This document shows positions 52,019 to 63,886 of a stretch of DNA of 64,000 nucleotides, piece after piece. Below the pieces are notes generated by a model. The model saw only the letters and a program-made list of their open reading frames with translations. It had not been told where the DNA came from and did no database searches. The stretch covers positions 4,334,906 to 4,398,905 of the forward strand of contig CP053165.1 of the NCBI GenBank assembly GCA_014607495.2, in the 5' to 3' direction. How positions within the stretch are numbered: position 1 is the stretch's first letter; each line of letters starts with the position of its first letter. Source of the DNA: Carposina sasakii (Eukaryota; Arthropoda; Insecta; Lepidoptera; Carposinidae). Both the position numbers and the translations under genes were made by a program.

Positions 52019-52239
52019 TTTGCACACTCCTGCCCAACCCCTTCGAGGCAATCGGCGTGACTATAAACATGAATGTGCATTGTGACCACGGGGTGCAAAC
52101 TCCCTGGCGCTATGATTACGGTTTGCACTAAAACGAAACCAATTTAACTAATAAAAGCTAGCCAGATCTAAATCCAACCACTTCAATCCTACTCTGTGGC
52201 ATAGGTATATTGTAAGACTTCTCTAGTAGGTGGGTTGTA

Positions 52240-52266
52240 CGGACGAAGTCGCGGGCGACCGCTAGT
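52240..52266 (+). repeat. Helitron-like 3' terminus
   Basis: 'ggacgaagtcgcgggcgacc' then 'gctag|t': only the last bases of the element, with the CTAG end. Confidence 0.5.
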
Positions 52267-52349
52267 TCATAAACTATAGACAAAATGTAACGTAACGAAA
52301 TGTAATGGGATGAAAAAATAATAACGTTTCCAATAATGTCATTTCAAAA

Positions 52350-52498
52350 AGAGATGGTAGAATTCGTCATCCGAGTAATTGACTCGGTGGCTCAGTGGTA
52401 AGAGCGCTGGCACGGAATGCAGAGGTCGTGGGTTCGATTCCCATCAGGGTGAGGAATGTTTTCCATTTCTTTATTAATAAATTTTATAATGTATATCT
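52350..52498 (+). mobile_element. tRNA-derived SINE (family S1), short copy
   Basis: 'agatggtagaattcgtcatc' comes first, then a tRNA-like segment 52380-52452 with 'ggtggctcagtggtaagagc', 'cggaatgcagaggtc' and 'gtgggttcgattcccat'. The tail is 'catttctttattaataaat'. It has the best box A and box B of all the S1 copies but still lacks a paired acceptor stem (gactcgg/agggtga). Confidence 0.8.
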
Positions 52499-52499
52499 T

Positions 52500-52618
52500 G
52501 TCTTGCGGGCGTCGGTTGGATGCAGGCTGCTTCCGACCGGTCGGAGTGGAGGTTGTTGGGGGAGGCCTATGTCCAACAGTAGACTTCTCAGGGCTGTAAA
52601 TGATGATGATGATGATAT
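52500..52618 (+). repeat. LINE 3'-end fragment with GAT tail
   Basis: 'gcaggctgcttccgaccggt', 'ggaggttgttgggggaggcc' and 'tatgtccaacagtagacttc', ending in (GAT)n at about 52601-52618. Same tail as the inverted fragment at 28388-28605. Confidence 0.7.
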
Positions 52619-52619
52619 C

Positions 52620-54350
52620 TTGTCTAATTAACATATTCGATGGGTAGGAAGCACGTACGTATTGGGTCGACCGCCTCGCCGCATCGTGTAAAAGGGTAGA
52701 CTCAGACGTCTGGCTTTAGTCTGTAAATTACAGCAAGTGTAGGAAATTGCCTCAGTCATCTGAAAAAAACCTCAAGCTGCAATATTGTGTTTAGGTAGCT
52801 ATGAATAATCACACGATATTCATGTATATTCTATCTATCCAATGGTCTATCCTAAAATAAAAAATTTGTTACGAAAATAATCAAAAATCTAAAATTTCCG
52901 CTGTTTAAAATATTGGATCCACTAAGTTCATATAGTCACGCTCTATCCCCGAAAGAGTTTGGGCAAAATACACACCCACCTTTCACCAGTATAAGCCTAT
53001 TAAGTCCCACGTATTAAGCCTACCGCCGTTTTCGAGCACAAATATGACAATCTAGCAACTGGTAACAAATCCAATGGGAAATATTTACGTGTCATTCTAA
53101 AAGGTATTGTAAGCTATTGTATTGTAAGGAGTACTAACCAGTAAATACTAATTTTTTTTAAAATTCTAACTCAATTAGAAACAGACCTTTTGATTCATCG
53201 CGTTTAGACTCATTAGAACACATCATAGAACAAACCTATACCAAAGTGGTAAAACTGGATTTTGAACTCATGTAGAATATTTACCCATGTCCTTTTACTA
53301 TCGATGACGATATTGCAAACCATAAAAGTAAAACAATTTTCCAGTCAATATAATAAATCTACGTCGTAGTAACGTTCAGATTGTGATGTTGACCATAGAA
53401 ACGATCACCCTTGAGTTATATTATGTCCCTCCAATATATGTATGTTTCCAAAAAATGGTACCCAGAACTGCAGGATCATGAATAAGATCTTACAGCCGCG
53501 TTTTGCATTAAGGGATCGGATGTAAAAGATCAGAATCAATTCCGAATTCGTCAGTTTCAAAAAATGTTAAAATAAATATTTTGTCTCTTTTGTATGTGCA
53601 TTGTATACGAGTAAGTACAAAAAACTCTAACAAAGCCTACGACGTAGCTTTTTATTTTGTAAAAAGCTCATTTGCCCTGAAATTTTCAAATTTGGTAAAT
53701 CGAGTTAAATTGTAATTGATCAAAAGCCAAGTGACTCTTTCGACCATCATGTTTTTTCGGACACAGAAGGGTTGTTGATTGAAGGATAATCTTGTAAAAC
53801 AAATATAAATACGGCCAATTACAAATATTATGTTTGTATAAATACATAATCTATGAAAATCCATCCCTAAACATCCGAACTTCTAAAACATAAATTACCT
53901 AAAATTTTTGATTAACATTTCTTTATCACTGATATATAGGTAAAGCCTAATTTCATTGGTATTTAATGTCGATAAATGAAACTGTTCGTATGTTACGAAA
54001 CTTTACAAGACATTAGTAGATAGGTATCTACCTGTACAGTAAAATAGTTCCTCTTCTAGGGTTTACCATAACTGTTAAACAAGGATAGTTCCTATCGTCG
54101 TAAGCAAGATGTCGCTTGGTAATCCGTTCTGTTTTACTAAACGGACGGTTAACTTTATTATCAAAATGTAATCATCCATGACAGACAAGATTGACATTTT
54201 AATAAATACTCGACAGATTTCAGAGCTGTTTTGCATTTTTATACCAATGTTTGAGGATGGCTAAATTAGGATAATGACCGTTTGCTTCAAATACAAGCAG
54301 CTTTATAGTAAATAGACGAGAATTATAAGTTTATATTATATTTACATAAT
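52620..54350. other. Intergenic with repeat H (52940-53100) and repeat L (53450-53530) fragments, no gene seen
   Basis: Repeat H: 'gtttgggcaaaatacacacc' and 'cgccgttttcgagcacaaat'. Repeat L: 'ggtacccagaactgcaggat' and 'gcattaagggatcggatgta'. A minus-strand frame at 53652-53864 has no support. Confidence 0.5.
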
Positions 54351-54355
54351 ACATA

Positions 54356-54728
54356 CAGGATGTTTTTTGTGGCCACCATTAACGAATGGTACGTACTCTA
54401 TACATCAAATAAAGTAAGCTTATGCCAAAAATAATGCTGGGAAAAAAAATTATATATTTTTTTAAATTACTTGATCGGGCGAAATTTATAGTGTCTAGTG
54501 TTTATGTTAGTTTTTTTATAGACAGATATTAATTATTTTTCGTGAAAAAATCTTGCTACGCGCGTCTATGTGCATTTATGCAGAAACACGCAGTCTATTT
54601 ACTCAACTTTGGACCCTAATATTTTGGAAACCAGACACTTCCCAGGTATGCTTCCATGGAGAAATATGATCGTGATGACGAGGAGATTACGTAGTTTTCG
54701 GGAACGTTGACGACCAAAAATCATCCTG
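54356..54728 (+). mobile_element. MITE family B, full-length copy
   Basis: 'caggatgttttttgtggcca' to 'acgaccaaaaatcatcctg', TA on both sides. Shares 'ccagacacttcccaggtatg' and 'gtgtctagtgtttatg' with the other B copies. Confidence 0.85.
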
Positions 54729-54954
54729 TATAAGTAACACATTTTCTTAAGTTACATAATCAAAACAACCAAAAAAAAACAAACAAAAAAAAAAGAACAT
54801 TCAGCATTATGGCCACATATTCATACTATTTCCTGCAGGAAAAACAGGAAAAACACTACGATATTTAGGCACTAACTATATCGTTAGATCCTGTAATACG
54901 AACCTTTTTCGGACCGCCACAATACCTATTAAGTTATACATATATACATAACAA

Positions 54955-55385
54955 TCACGCCTCTTTCCCGGAGGGGTAGGCAGAGATCACGGATCTCCAT
55001 TTGCTACGATTCTGACACACCTCTTTCGCTTCATCTACTCTCATGATATTCTTCATGCACGCTCGTCGGTTTAGGGTACTCTTGGCCTGACCTTTCTCTA
55101 GAATTTCAAAAATCGTTGAAGGTCCGGCGAGATCTTCCCCTTCCAACCCTTCCATCCACTCTTCCGTTGTACACTTTCCTTTCACTCATCCTCTCCACAT
55201 GCCCAAACCACTTCAACATACCCTTCTCAATCTTCGTCACCACGTCCTCATTTATACCACACTTCTTTCTGATCATCTCATTTCTTATTCTATCTTTCAA
55301 GGTGACTCCACACATACGAGTACTTCTCAATGCTCTCATTTCCACTGCATTCACTTGACCTTGGTGTTTTGGTTTCTGCCATACC
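54955..55385 (-). pseudogene. Frameshifted C-terminal remnant of a non-LTR retrotransposon ORF
   Basis: Two overlapping minus-strand frames together cover the typical C-terminus. 55354-55106 reads VVTKIEKGMLKWFGHVERM, GRVGRGRSRRTFNDF. 55185-54955 reads EILEKGQAKSTLNRRACMKN, VCQNRSKWRSVISAYPSGKE. The frame changes between about 55185 and 55106. Upstream RT domains are absent. A more decayed relative is at 27960-28125. The LINE's 3' end ('cggaggggtaggcagag') shares its last bases with repeat F, suggesting F derives from this LINE's tail. Confidence 0.75.
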
Positions 55386-55490
55386 CAACTTTCACTACCA
55401 TCATAGAGTTATTCCTCTATGCCCACAGCCACGTTTGGTATAGTGGGGGCAGATTTAAATGGTAAAGCATTAAATTGTGAGGCACCTATA

Positions 55491-55750
55491 CAGGGTGTAA
55501 CACAAGGGGTATGCTAAGCGAAAAGCTATATAAATAGCCCACTAAAAGGAACCTACCCAAAAAATTTGAGACTCGAAATCACATGTTTATTTTTCCAGAT
55601 AGTATGGAGAATTCCTAAACAACTCAGGAATATTCATACAATCTTGAAAAATAAACGTGTGATTTCGAGTCTCAGATTTTGGAAATAGGTTCTCTATAGT
55701 AGGCTATTTACATAGCTTTTCGCTTAACATACCCTTTCTGTTACACCCTG
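55491..55750. mobile_element. Foldback MITE family A, best-preserved copy (260 bp)
   Basis: 'cagggtgtaacacaagggg' to 'cctttctgttacaccctg', TA at 55489-55490 and 55751-55752. The arms of about 125 bases are almost fully complementary, with only a short centre. It inserted into a scrap of family E ('aattgtgaggcacc' at 55474-55487). Confidence 0.92.
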
Positions 55751-55759
55751 TATATACCA

Positions 55760-57045
55760 AGCATAAACTAATGTATTGTCCTTGCTTCATATATTAGCAA
55801 AAATAAACACTGCTTTTCGTAATGCAATTAACATTGTAGTCCGCAACAATACTCCTCGTATTTGACATAGGAACATCCTCCCAAAATAGCAAACTGTTTA
55901 CTTTGACTTCGCGGTTGTTTCGGAAAATTAAAAGCTAACATCCACTCAACAAATTAAATTTTCGTATAGACTTACCGTCTAAATTAAGAACATTTGGTTA
56001 ATCACCGGATCCAGGGTTATACTTACCTAGACATTACGGAATATTATAAATTTTTAACTCTTTCTATCCCTATTAAAATAAAAAATACTATAAATTCCTA
56101 GCCTTTGGAAGAGAGGTTCATTCCATTTGTTGTTAATTATTTTCTTTATACAACTAGATTAGCAGCAGACAAAAAACAAAAGGCTAGCTGAAAAAAAAAC
56201 AGTGAACACGCTAATAAACTTACTAATAAATAAGCAAACACCTTCCTAAAAAAATATTCTTTTACATTTTCTGTACATAGTGTAATTTTATTTCGCACAA
56301 TTCCGTGCGTGGGTGGATAATTAATATAAAATAACTACATTATCATAAGTACTTTCTTTAAATTGTAACATTTTTCTTATGATATTAATTTCTAGAGGTA
56401 AGGTAACCTAAGATACCTACTTACTTATTAGAGCAAATTACTATGCGTAAATTAATAAATATATTATTCTGGATACTTTATAATTTTCAATAAGCATTAG
56501 CACATTCTATAAATATTGTTTATTTTTTATGCAAACCTTATTAATTAGATAGAAATGTAGTAAAATGGGCATGCAATTTATGTTATCGACATACATTTGT
56601 AGGTATTCCAAATCTAGTTTCCTATCAAAATCTCCTATTGAGGAAACTTCCACTAAATAAATCAACGCTCTCACATAAACTCCTCCTTACATTCATGAGA
56701 AAACAAAGCTGGTTCCGACAGGTAGGAATACACCTACGTATAATTACATAAAATCTACGTCTAAACATACTGTGAATCTTACTACCTTGAACTAAAGTGG
56801 AAAATTCCAGAAGTCTTCATGTAGCAGACGTGAAAACGCACTCTAGATGAGTTTTCATAACATTTACTTACGTTATGATAAGCAGACGTCTGTCCCTTGG
56901 TGGATAGACAGCTTGACACTGCGGCATCGTTTTTAAGACACTTTACATATTTGATCTAGGGTCTTAGGGCGTCAGCTGTAACAGACTTATATGTGATGCC
57001 TGCTACTTTATCCGCACTTTATAGCCTTTGTATTTTGATGTAGAA
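55760..57045. other. Intergenic, no gene seen
   Basis: AT-rich sequence without recognised elements or coding signal. Confidence 0.5.
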
Positions 57046-57051
57046 CCTATA

Positions 57052-57308
57052 CAGGGTGTAACAGAAAGGGTATGTTAAGCGAAAAGCGATGTAAACAGCC
57101 CACTATAACCTATTTCCAGAATTTGAGGCTCGAAATCACATTTTTATTTTTCAAGATTGTATGAACATTCCTGAGTTGTTTAGGAATTCTCCATACTATC
57201 TGGAAAATTAAACATGTGATTTCGAGTCTGAAAATTTTTTGGGTAGGTTCCTTTTAGTGGGCTATTTACATAGCTTTTCGCTTAACATACCCTTTTTGTT
57301 ACACCCTG
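57052..57308. mobile_element. Foldback MITE family A, full-length copy (257 bp)
   Basis: 'cagggtgtaacagaaaggg' to 'cctttttgttacaccctg', TA flanks, arms complementary. Confidence 0.9.
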
Positions 57309-57754
57309 TATAATTTTCAAGATTTATCAAAATTACTTTACTGAGTAGTTTCAATACAATAGAATCAGCGGTGGTTAGCGAACCGCAATTGGAAATATGA
57401 CTTGTTATTAGAACTTCTGTTGACCCTTCAATTGTATTTCTAAATAATGCGTCGCTGGTGCATGATTATTTAGGTACTTTATTAGTACATTTTGACAGGA
57501 TTTCCAATTTGCGATATTACATCATGCTGCATTTACCGATAGTACTAATAACGTGCACCATTAATTATTATGACATTTATTGTATGACCGAAACATCAAA
57601 GCCCAAATGTCATAATAGTACAAAATGATTCAGAAATGAGTATTATTTCCTGACGTAAAATTACAGTATACCGTACCGCAATTTAATTATTTTGGGGTGA
57701 ACCAAATGATAAATTCGATTTCGATGAATAGGTTCTTTATAGTGGGTTACATCA

Positions 57755-57936
57755 TTATATAGTATAAAACAGAGTTGCTTCCCGCTGTCTGTCTGTCCCT
57801 ATGTATGGTAAGATCCTTTAAACTACGCAACGTATTTCAATGCTGGTTTTTTTTACATAAACAGAGTAATTCAAGAGGAAGGTTCATGTATATAATATCA
57901 GCATTGTACCCGTGCGAAGCTGGGGTGAGTCGCTAG
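57755..57936 (+). mobile_element. Helitron-like miniature element, short type
   Basis: 'tatagtataaaacagagttg' and 'gctgtctgtctgtccctatg' at the start, 'ctacgcaacgtatttcaatg' inside, and 'cccgtgcgaagctggggtga' then 'gtcgctag|t' at the end. Confidence 0.75.
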
Positions 57937-57954
57937 TTATAAATATGACATAAA

Positions 57955-58135
57955 TAGCGTAGCCAGAACTGCAGGCTTACGAAGGAGATCCAACAACAAC
58001 TTTTCAATTGCGGCAACAGATATAAAAGATCTGTGATAAGTTGCCAGCTCATCGCCTGAAAAAGCGCCCCTGAGTTCCTTAGTCGGCCCTTACGATGGTA
58101 TATTGAAGGAGATGCTGTTGATGTATTCCAGTGAA
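57955..58135 (+). repeat. Interspersed repeat L, longest copy
   Basis: 'agccagaactgcaggcttac', 'gaaggagatccaacaacaac', 'agatctgtgataagttgcca', 'gctcatcgcctgaaaaagcg' and 'cccctgagttccttagtcgg', then 'gaaggagatgctg'. Confidence 0.7.
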
Positions 58136-58204
58136 GCCCCGCTTCAGTACAGAGTAAGAATATGTTTGTTCTTATGTAGATTATAACTTCATAGAAATCT
58201 TACT

Positions 58205-58325
58205 TACTTGGCTTGCTGGAAGAGATCTCTGGTAGAGATAAGCTTGCCATTGTACATGCATCTCTTCTTTAATGTTGTATGCCATATTTCTTTTTGTGTG
58301 TGTGCAATAAAGAATAAAGAAATCG
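58205..58325 (+). repeat. LINE 3' tail
   Basis: 'cttgctggaagagatctctg', 'gtagagataagcttgccatt' and 'gtacatgcatc', ending 'gtgcaataaagaataaagaa'. Same tail as 9575-9700 in the opposite orientation. Confidence 0.65.
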
Positions 58326-58805
58326 GTAATGTAAAATTATCTTACATAGTTGCAAAGTGGCTATCAATCGAATTATCTAAGTGTACAGTAATGGAACCTT
58401 TGACAAGACTTTGATAAATTGGTTTTGGTGCGTTGATCGATGAAATTGTAGGTAAATGTAGAATCAACACTTTATTAGCTTTCGAAGCCAAGAAATCAAA
58501 TAACTTCTTCGACATGTAAGCATATAGGCACAACTTATTTGTAATTTTTTTACATGTTACCTACTTTAAGTTGACGTTTCAGGGGCGCCAACATGAAACT
58601 AATAATAGTTATGATCGCCTTAGGATGAAATCTAGGAGAACTGTTAAAATCAGTTCTCCTTCATATCAAAACCAAATTTAGGTTTGACAGACCGTACATT
58701 CTACTATTACTAGTAACAAGATCTATCACCTAAGTATCTCAGACAGGATTAAACCGTTTTGTATTGGTATTTATGTAAATACCTAAGCTCGAATTTAATT
58801 TTATA

Positions 58806-59192
58806 CAGGGTGTTTTTTCGCTGCCACCCTTAACGAAGGGTACGTACTCTATACATCAAATAAAGTAAGTTTATGCCAAAAAAAATGCTGGGAAACGATG
58901 TAAATTTTTTTGTCATTTTTTTATTATTTCTTGATTGGGCGAAATTTATAGTTTCCAGTGTTTATGCTAGACAGATATTAATTATTTATCGTGAAAAAAT
59001 CTTGCTGTACGCATCTATGTACATTTATGCAGAAAAACGCAGTCTATTTACTCAAATTTGGACCCTAATATTTTGGAAACCAGACACTTCCCAGGTATGC
59101 TTCCATGGAGAAAAATGATCGTGATAATGAGAAAATTCCGTAGTTTCAAATTCCATAGTTTTCAGGAACGTTGACGACCAAAAATCACCCAG
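58806..59192 (+). mobile_element. MITE family B, full-length copy
   Basis: 'cagggtgttttttcgctgcc' to 'gaccaaaaatcacccag', TA on both sides. An internal duplication 'ccgtagtttcaaattcc / ccatagttttcagg' lies near the 3' end. Confidence 0.85.
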
Positions 59193-59489
59193 TATACTAA
59201 ATCCTACTCAATTGGAATATAAAATTGCAGGTACCTACCTAAGAACATCATATTTTAAGGGTGTGCTGTCAACACCCTATTAGTAATCTAATAGGGTTGT
59301 TTAGATATAGTGTAATAGTAACAAGATACTACGATATCTATTACATAGAAGATCACCAATACAAAATAGAAAGCGCTGGAATCCAATAAATTTAACTTAA
59401 CAGTCTTAGAACAATTGTGTTTTTGTGAAGACAAATTAATCTTCTGAATAACTGAAGGGTTTTCATATACTTCAGTCGCCTTCGTCTTC

Positions 59490-59655
59490 AGCCTATTGCA
59501 GTCCACTGCTGGATGTAGGCTTTCCCCAGGGCACACCACAAGGATTCATAAAATAACTATGATGCTCTCATTCTGTAAAACTTGATCAAGAGACAGCATC
59601 AATTTATCGTTCAGATGGCTTGGAACTATTTGGATAAATCGGCTCTATGAACCAT
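59490..59655 (-). repeat. Repeat D 3' fragment followed by family J fragment
   Basis: 'cagcctattgcagtccactg' and 'ctttccccagggcacaccac' (repeat D, inverted). Then 'aaaacttgatcaagagacag' and 'gttcagatggcttgg' (family J) run to about 59655. Confidence 0.65.
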
Positions 59656-59924
59656 AAATAAGTGGCGTATCGAACTTTTCTTTCACAATAGATATTGCAA
59701 GAGAGACTTCCTTTATGGCACTTACTTAGGGTTCTCTGCTGGGTTAATTAGCCGTATTTTTTTTTATGGAATCAATAACCTAAAAATATTATGAGGTCAA
59801 AATCTGTTTGTTTTCTTGTTAAAAGTTCAAAGATGTTTTGAAGCCAAAAAATGTTAGCAAGTAAACAAAGTTGTTTCAGAAACTACCATTTTTACCTACA
59901 AAAGAATATAATTATATTTATTTG

Positions 59925-60056
59925 GGAGTGGAGTCCACACGTGATCAAAATGCTGGTTGCTACCTAGGCCTAAGGATAGCCATCCAGCGCGGCAACGCAG
60001 CCAGCATTTTGGGCACGCTACCTGATAAGTTAGATCGGTTGACCACCTTGTAAAAA
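59925..60056 (+). pseudogene. C-terminal scrap of a repeated (probably LINE) ORF
   Basis: Plus-strand frame to TAA at about 60051-60053: GVESTRDQNAGCYLGLRIAI, QRGNAASILGTLPDKLDRL. The 'AIQRGNAASILGT' ending is one I associate with the last residues of repeated ORFs in lepidopteran genomes, most likely a non-LTR element. It is followed by a complementary echo of 'cggttgaccaccttg' (60066-60075), giving a small hairpin. Confidence 0.5.
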
Positions 60057-60163
60057 TTAAGATGGTCAACCGACCTCCCCATGTAGTCCTAAGTACATAA
60101 GTAAAGGTTAGTCGTAATGTAATAATAACTTTAATGTACCATGTAGCATAGTTTCATTAGATC

Positions 60164-60214
60164 AATAATGACATTTATATAATATGCGTATATATATATA
60201 AATGTCATTATTTA
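60164..60214. repeat. AT-rich perfect hairpin, 17-bp arms
   Basis: 'aataatgacatttatat' and 'atataaatgtcattatt' are exact inverted repeats around a short TA-rich loop. Confidence 0.75.
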
Positions 60215-60629
60215 TCTATATATCTTTCTTTTATTATTACATTACACTAACAATATATATCACCAAATTTGTTCCATTTTGGGACTGACCACTAATTAAT
60301 ACATCTGTATAAGTTTAGCTATGTACATAAAGGGTACCTATATATCAAAGATAAGTGACAAATAGCTAGCTCATCACGTTTTAGGTATATTGCAGTTATA
60401 ACATTGCCATTTTCTATACATAAAATATCCTATTTAAATAATGTAACATTAAGTTTAATTCAAAAGTAATTCTCAAGCCTCAACCTAGGTGGAGCATGCG
60501 GTTATCCGGACTCTATTTCTGGAGCTATTATGGACACAACCGTAACTTATGACAACCGACTACCCATGCTCAGTGTTGCTACTTTCAGATATTTTTTTTT
60601 TCATCTTTCATCAAATAAAATAAGATCTG

Positions 60630-61056
60630 GTGTATCATCGCACCTGTAACTGTGATCGCAATCATAAGTTGCCAGTGGAGGGCGTATCTAATATTTACGT
60701 GATTTACTTACGTTTCTACGATGTAATATTTTCAAAGCAAAATAATCACTCCTTTCATCAACGTAAAATGTATCAAAAACCGTCGTCCTTTATAAGCCAT
60801 GGTGGTTCTCTTTCCAGTTATTCCAAATTTTGTTCCGAGTGCGAGAGTAATTTTAGTTCATGCTTTTGTGAAAGCGTACAATTTGTTTTTCATCTGGCAA
60901 CACTGTACTATGTACTCTACGGACGTGTTGTTCATGAGTGCTATTTCAGGCACGTCAAAACTCATTATTGATGATTGTTTTTCTTTGAACATCGTTCCTG
61001 TAAGTTCGTTCAATACTCGTACTTGCCACCGTATCAAGAATGTGCCCTTCTATGTA
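60630..61056 (+). other. Two overlapping open frames, no recognised product
   Basis: 60630-60971 (113 codons) and 60799-61146 (115 codons, of which only the part before about 61060 is not repeat D) are both open in different frames. The first is Ser/Cys/His-rich near its end (SYSKFCSECESNFSSCFC); the second is hydrophobic at its start (MVVLFPVIPNFVPSARVILV). Neither matches a family I know, and no splice or poly(A) context was found. Confidence 0.2.
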
Positions 61057-61061
61057 GGTAT

Positions 61062-61175
61062 CATCATCGGCCTATTGCAGTCCACTGCTGGACGTAGGCC
61101 TCCCCCAGGGCACGCCACAAGACTACCATGGGGGTGTAATCCATAGTCACTACGCTGGGCAGGCGGGTTGGAGAT
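61062..61175 (-). repeat. Repeat D 3' half, inverted
   Basis: 'cggcctattgcagtccactg', 'ctggacgtaggcctccccc', 'gcacgccacaagactaccat' and 'cgctgggcaggcgggttgg'. Confidence 0.75.
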
Positions 61176-61179
61176 GTAT

Positions 61180-62740
61180 TAAGGGCTTTACTGTTCTAAA
61201 ATTATATTTTTTACTGCAATCCATAAACGTGTTGAAGACATCTTTAAATCAAGTTGGCAGGTTTTTTGATTTATTTAATAAGAACATTTAATAAGAACAG
61301 AAACATTTAAGCTCTATTGTATTTCTTTCTTCCAAAATTGTTCTTATAAAAACCTTCAATAACAATGAAATTCATTTTCAATAAAACGAACTAAGATTTA
61401 ACTTTATTCAACATTTTTATTTCGCCAAAATTATAGAGCTATGTCCGCATTTGACATTAAATAAAATACAATACCCTACAGCTGAACAAAATTGAATGTT
61501 CAATCAAAAATAAAGTGAAATTTTTATTTCAACCTTTCATGTAAAAGTTCGGACTAAAAAGATTTGTACGTCTTTTTACTAAGAAAAAACGTAATTGCAT
61601 TTGTCTCCAGAAATTGATTTTAGAGCTCTCTGAATTCAGATCACGTGGGCAAGTAATACAATTAAGGTTTTGGTTCTGTTGCCACGGGAAATTATTTATT
61701 TACTTTCATCAAATAGCCGGACAACTGCCTTATCATAATATATTATATCTGAGTATTATACTGTATCCAGCAAATGCTATATAATAATTAGCATTCAAAA
61801 TAGTCTCAGAAGTGGGGAAAGTTTTAAATAAGTATAGATCGAAAATCAAGTATCACGAATAACCAAAATAACCTTGATAGTTTTTTTTTTTCAAATTTTA
61901 TCTTCAGTTGTTTTCATATAAAATTTCTAATTTGGAATTTTAAAACGCTTAAATTACTTCGAAATTGGCCATTATACAAGCTGCGATCCAAATGGAGCCC
62001 CGTTTCTTAAATATTTCTAATCGCTTTCACTTTTGAGTCTATGCTTAAGCTTTCCATAAGCCAAGCTTCATTTTCAACCTGGTCTCTCTGTACCTTCGAA
62101 AAATCGTATTTCATTTAATATCCAAGTACCTTTTGCCCTATTTCGATATTTAAAAACATAATCACTAGCTTCATTGGACAACATATTGAAAAGGGTCACT
62201 GCAGACTATCGATCTCACCCTCAATTTAACGTTTAAAAACAGGTCCGGAGAAATCCTTTCTCAGCCCAATTACCACTTCTAGGACCCTTCAATAGCGTTT
62301 AGTCATCGAGTCGGGGTTGGCGAGTTGGCCCACACGGGTTATTAACCTTTCGTCAAATTTCAGGGTGTCATTCGCAGTTTATTGACGCAAAATCAAAGTT
62401 GGTCGAACTTGGCCCAAGTTTCTCATTTCTAATACGGCGAAAACATTCAAATTAAACGCTTGTGAGCATTTCAACTTCTCAAGTTGGACGCGTTGGGAAT
62501 TCTCGATTAGGTCTGAGTATGTTGTTAGGTTCTAAAAAGCAGATTGGTATTACCAGGCATGACGTTTTATTGACGCCTGGCTGGATGTTGCATTTGTACG
62601 TTTCTATCAAACGATTGGATTTGATACGAGACCCACCCAATAGCCAGGTAGGAAATGTATTTCAGAATGTGTTCAGATTATAAATTCGACAACTGTTTGT
62701 CCACAAAGGGGGTATAAAATTACCTCATTAACTTGTCTGG
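61180..62740. other. Intergenic, no gene seen
   Basis: AT-rich single-copy-looking sequence. A 73-codon frame at 62462-62683 has no supporting feature. Confidence 0.45.
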
Positions 62741-62747
62741 TGCATGT

Positions 62748-62912
62748 CGTAAGAGTCAACTATGGAACTCGAGAATTCTCTCAGGCCATAGGGTAGCAAC
62801 TTATCACTGAACATTTACATCTGTCCCATATGCTAAACGTGGCCGAAGGGATCTCCTCCGTGATCTTGCAGTTTTGGCTACTCCATTCCGGGAACGCAGC
62901 CGTGTGTATATT
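62748..62912 (-). repeat. Interspersed repeat L, inverted copy
   Basis: 'aattctctcaggccat', 'gggtagcaacttatcactga', 'gggatctcctccgtgatctt' and 'gcagttttggctactccatt' are the reverse complement of the L copy at 57955-58135. Confidence 0.65.
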
Positions 62913-63726
62913 AATGTAGTGTTATAATATTTATTTCCTATCTTACTCGTACACACTTCACTTCACACAAAATGAGCAAATAAGTGAATGTCCTTGGTGA
63001 GTGAACAGGAACACATCGTGCATTCTTTGCTAAAAATGGTGAACAAAAAACTGTAAACTAATAAAATAGTCACAATAACTGATACACTCTTTCATTATTT
63101 AATACAAACACGTTCTAAATCTAGAATGTTTAAACTGTACACAATTTTATAGACGAGTTATTTAGGACAACCTGTGAGCTGAGGTACTTACTCATGTACG
63201 TAAACAATTTAGTTCCGTAAATATAGGATATAGTTTAACGACTTTGTATTTAAATAAATATGTAGGTAGGTGTAGATAGGTACAAAATTGAACTAGTTCC
63301 AATTCATCCATCCTCCTTTATTACCTAGCTAGGTACGTGTACCTAATAAAGTCGGTGTGTAACCATAGAGCTTTTTTTGTTTAGATTATCCCTAAGAAAA
63401 GTTAAGGGGAACCTTATTGATTTCTGAATAAATTATGAATGATTATGATGATGAATGGAAACGTCGGAAACGTCCTCAACAACGTGTGTAAAATTTGTCA
63501 AAATCAAAAAGAATTGCAAAAGCAACGAGTCCATGCAGCAATCGTTTTCCCTCAAATTTTACTCGGCTTACCTGGATATAAAATCATGCACACACACTAA
63601 ATTCGCATCACAAGTAAACAAAATATAGCTTATATAACTACCAGAAAACATCACTTAACGGACACATGCAAGCCATTTACATATAATACATACGTATATA
63701 TAATCACGCCAAAAAATAACACACGC

Positions 63727-63886
63727 ACCCTTCCAGCTTTTCTCGCCGCTGTGCTACGTTGCTATGGATGTGTTTAATATCCACTAATCCAATTCATTGA
63801 CACCATGGACCCATGAATATGATTGGTTGATATTACACACATCCGTAGAAAAGTAGCATAGCACGTCTCTGGTGGAAAGGGAGCCC
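63727..63886. mobile_element. Foldback MITE (family I), 160 bp
   Basis: Left 'cccttccagcttttctcg' with 'gtgctacgttgctatggatg' and 'tgtttaatatccactaatcc'. Right, read on the other strand, 'ccctttccaccagagacg', 'tgctatgctacttttctacg' and 'gatgtgtgtaatatcaacca'. The arms of about 65 bases pair imperfectly. The centre 'caccatggacccatgaatat' is itself nearly symmetric. Confidence 0.7.

Noticed and set aside
52395..52631. 78-codon plus-strand frame across 52395-52631
   Set aside because: It is stitched from an S1 SINE and a LINE tail; the Asp run is the (GAT)n tail.
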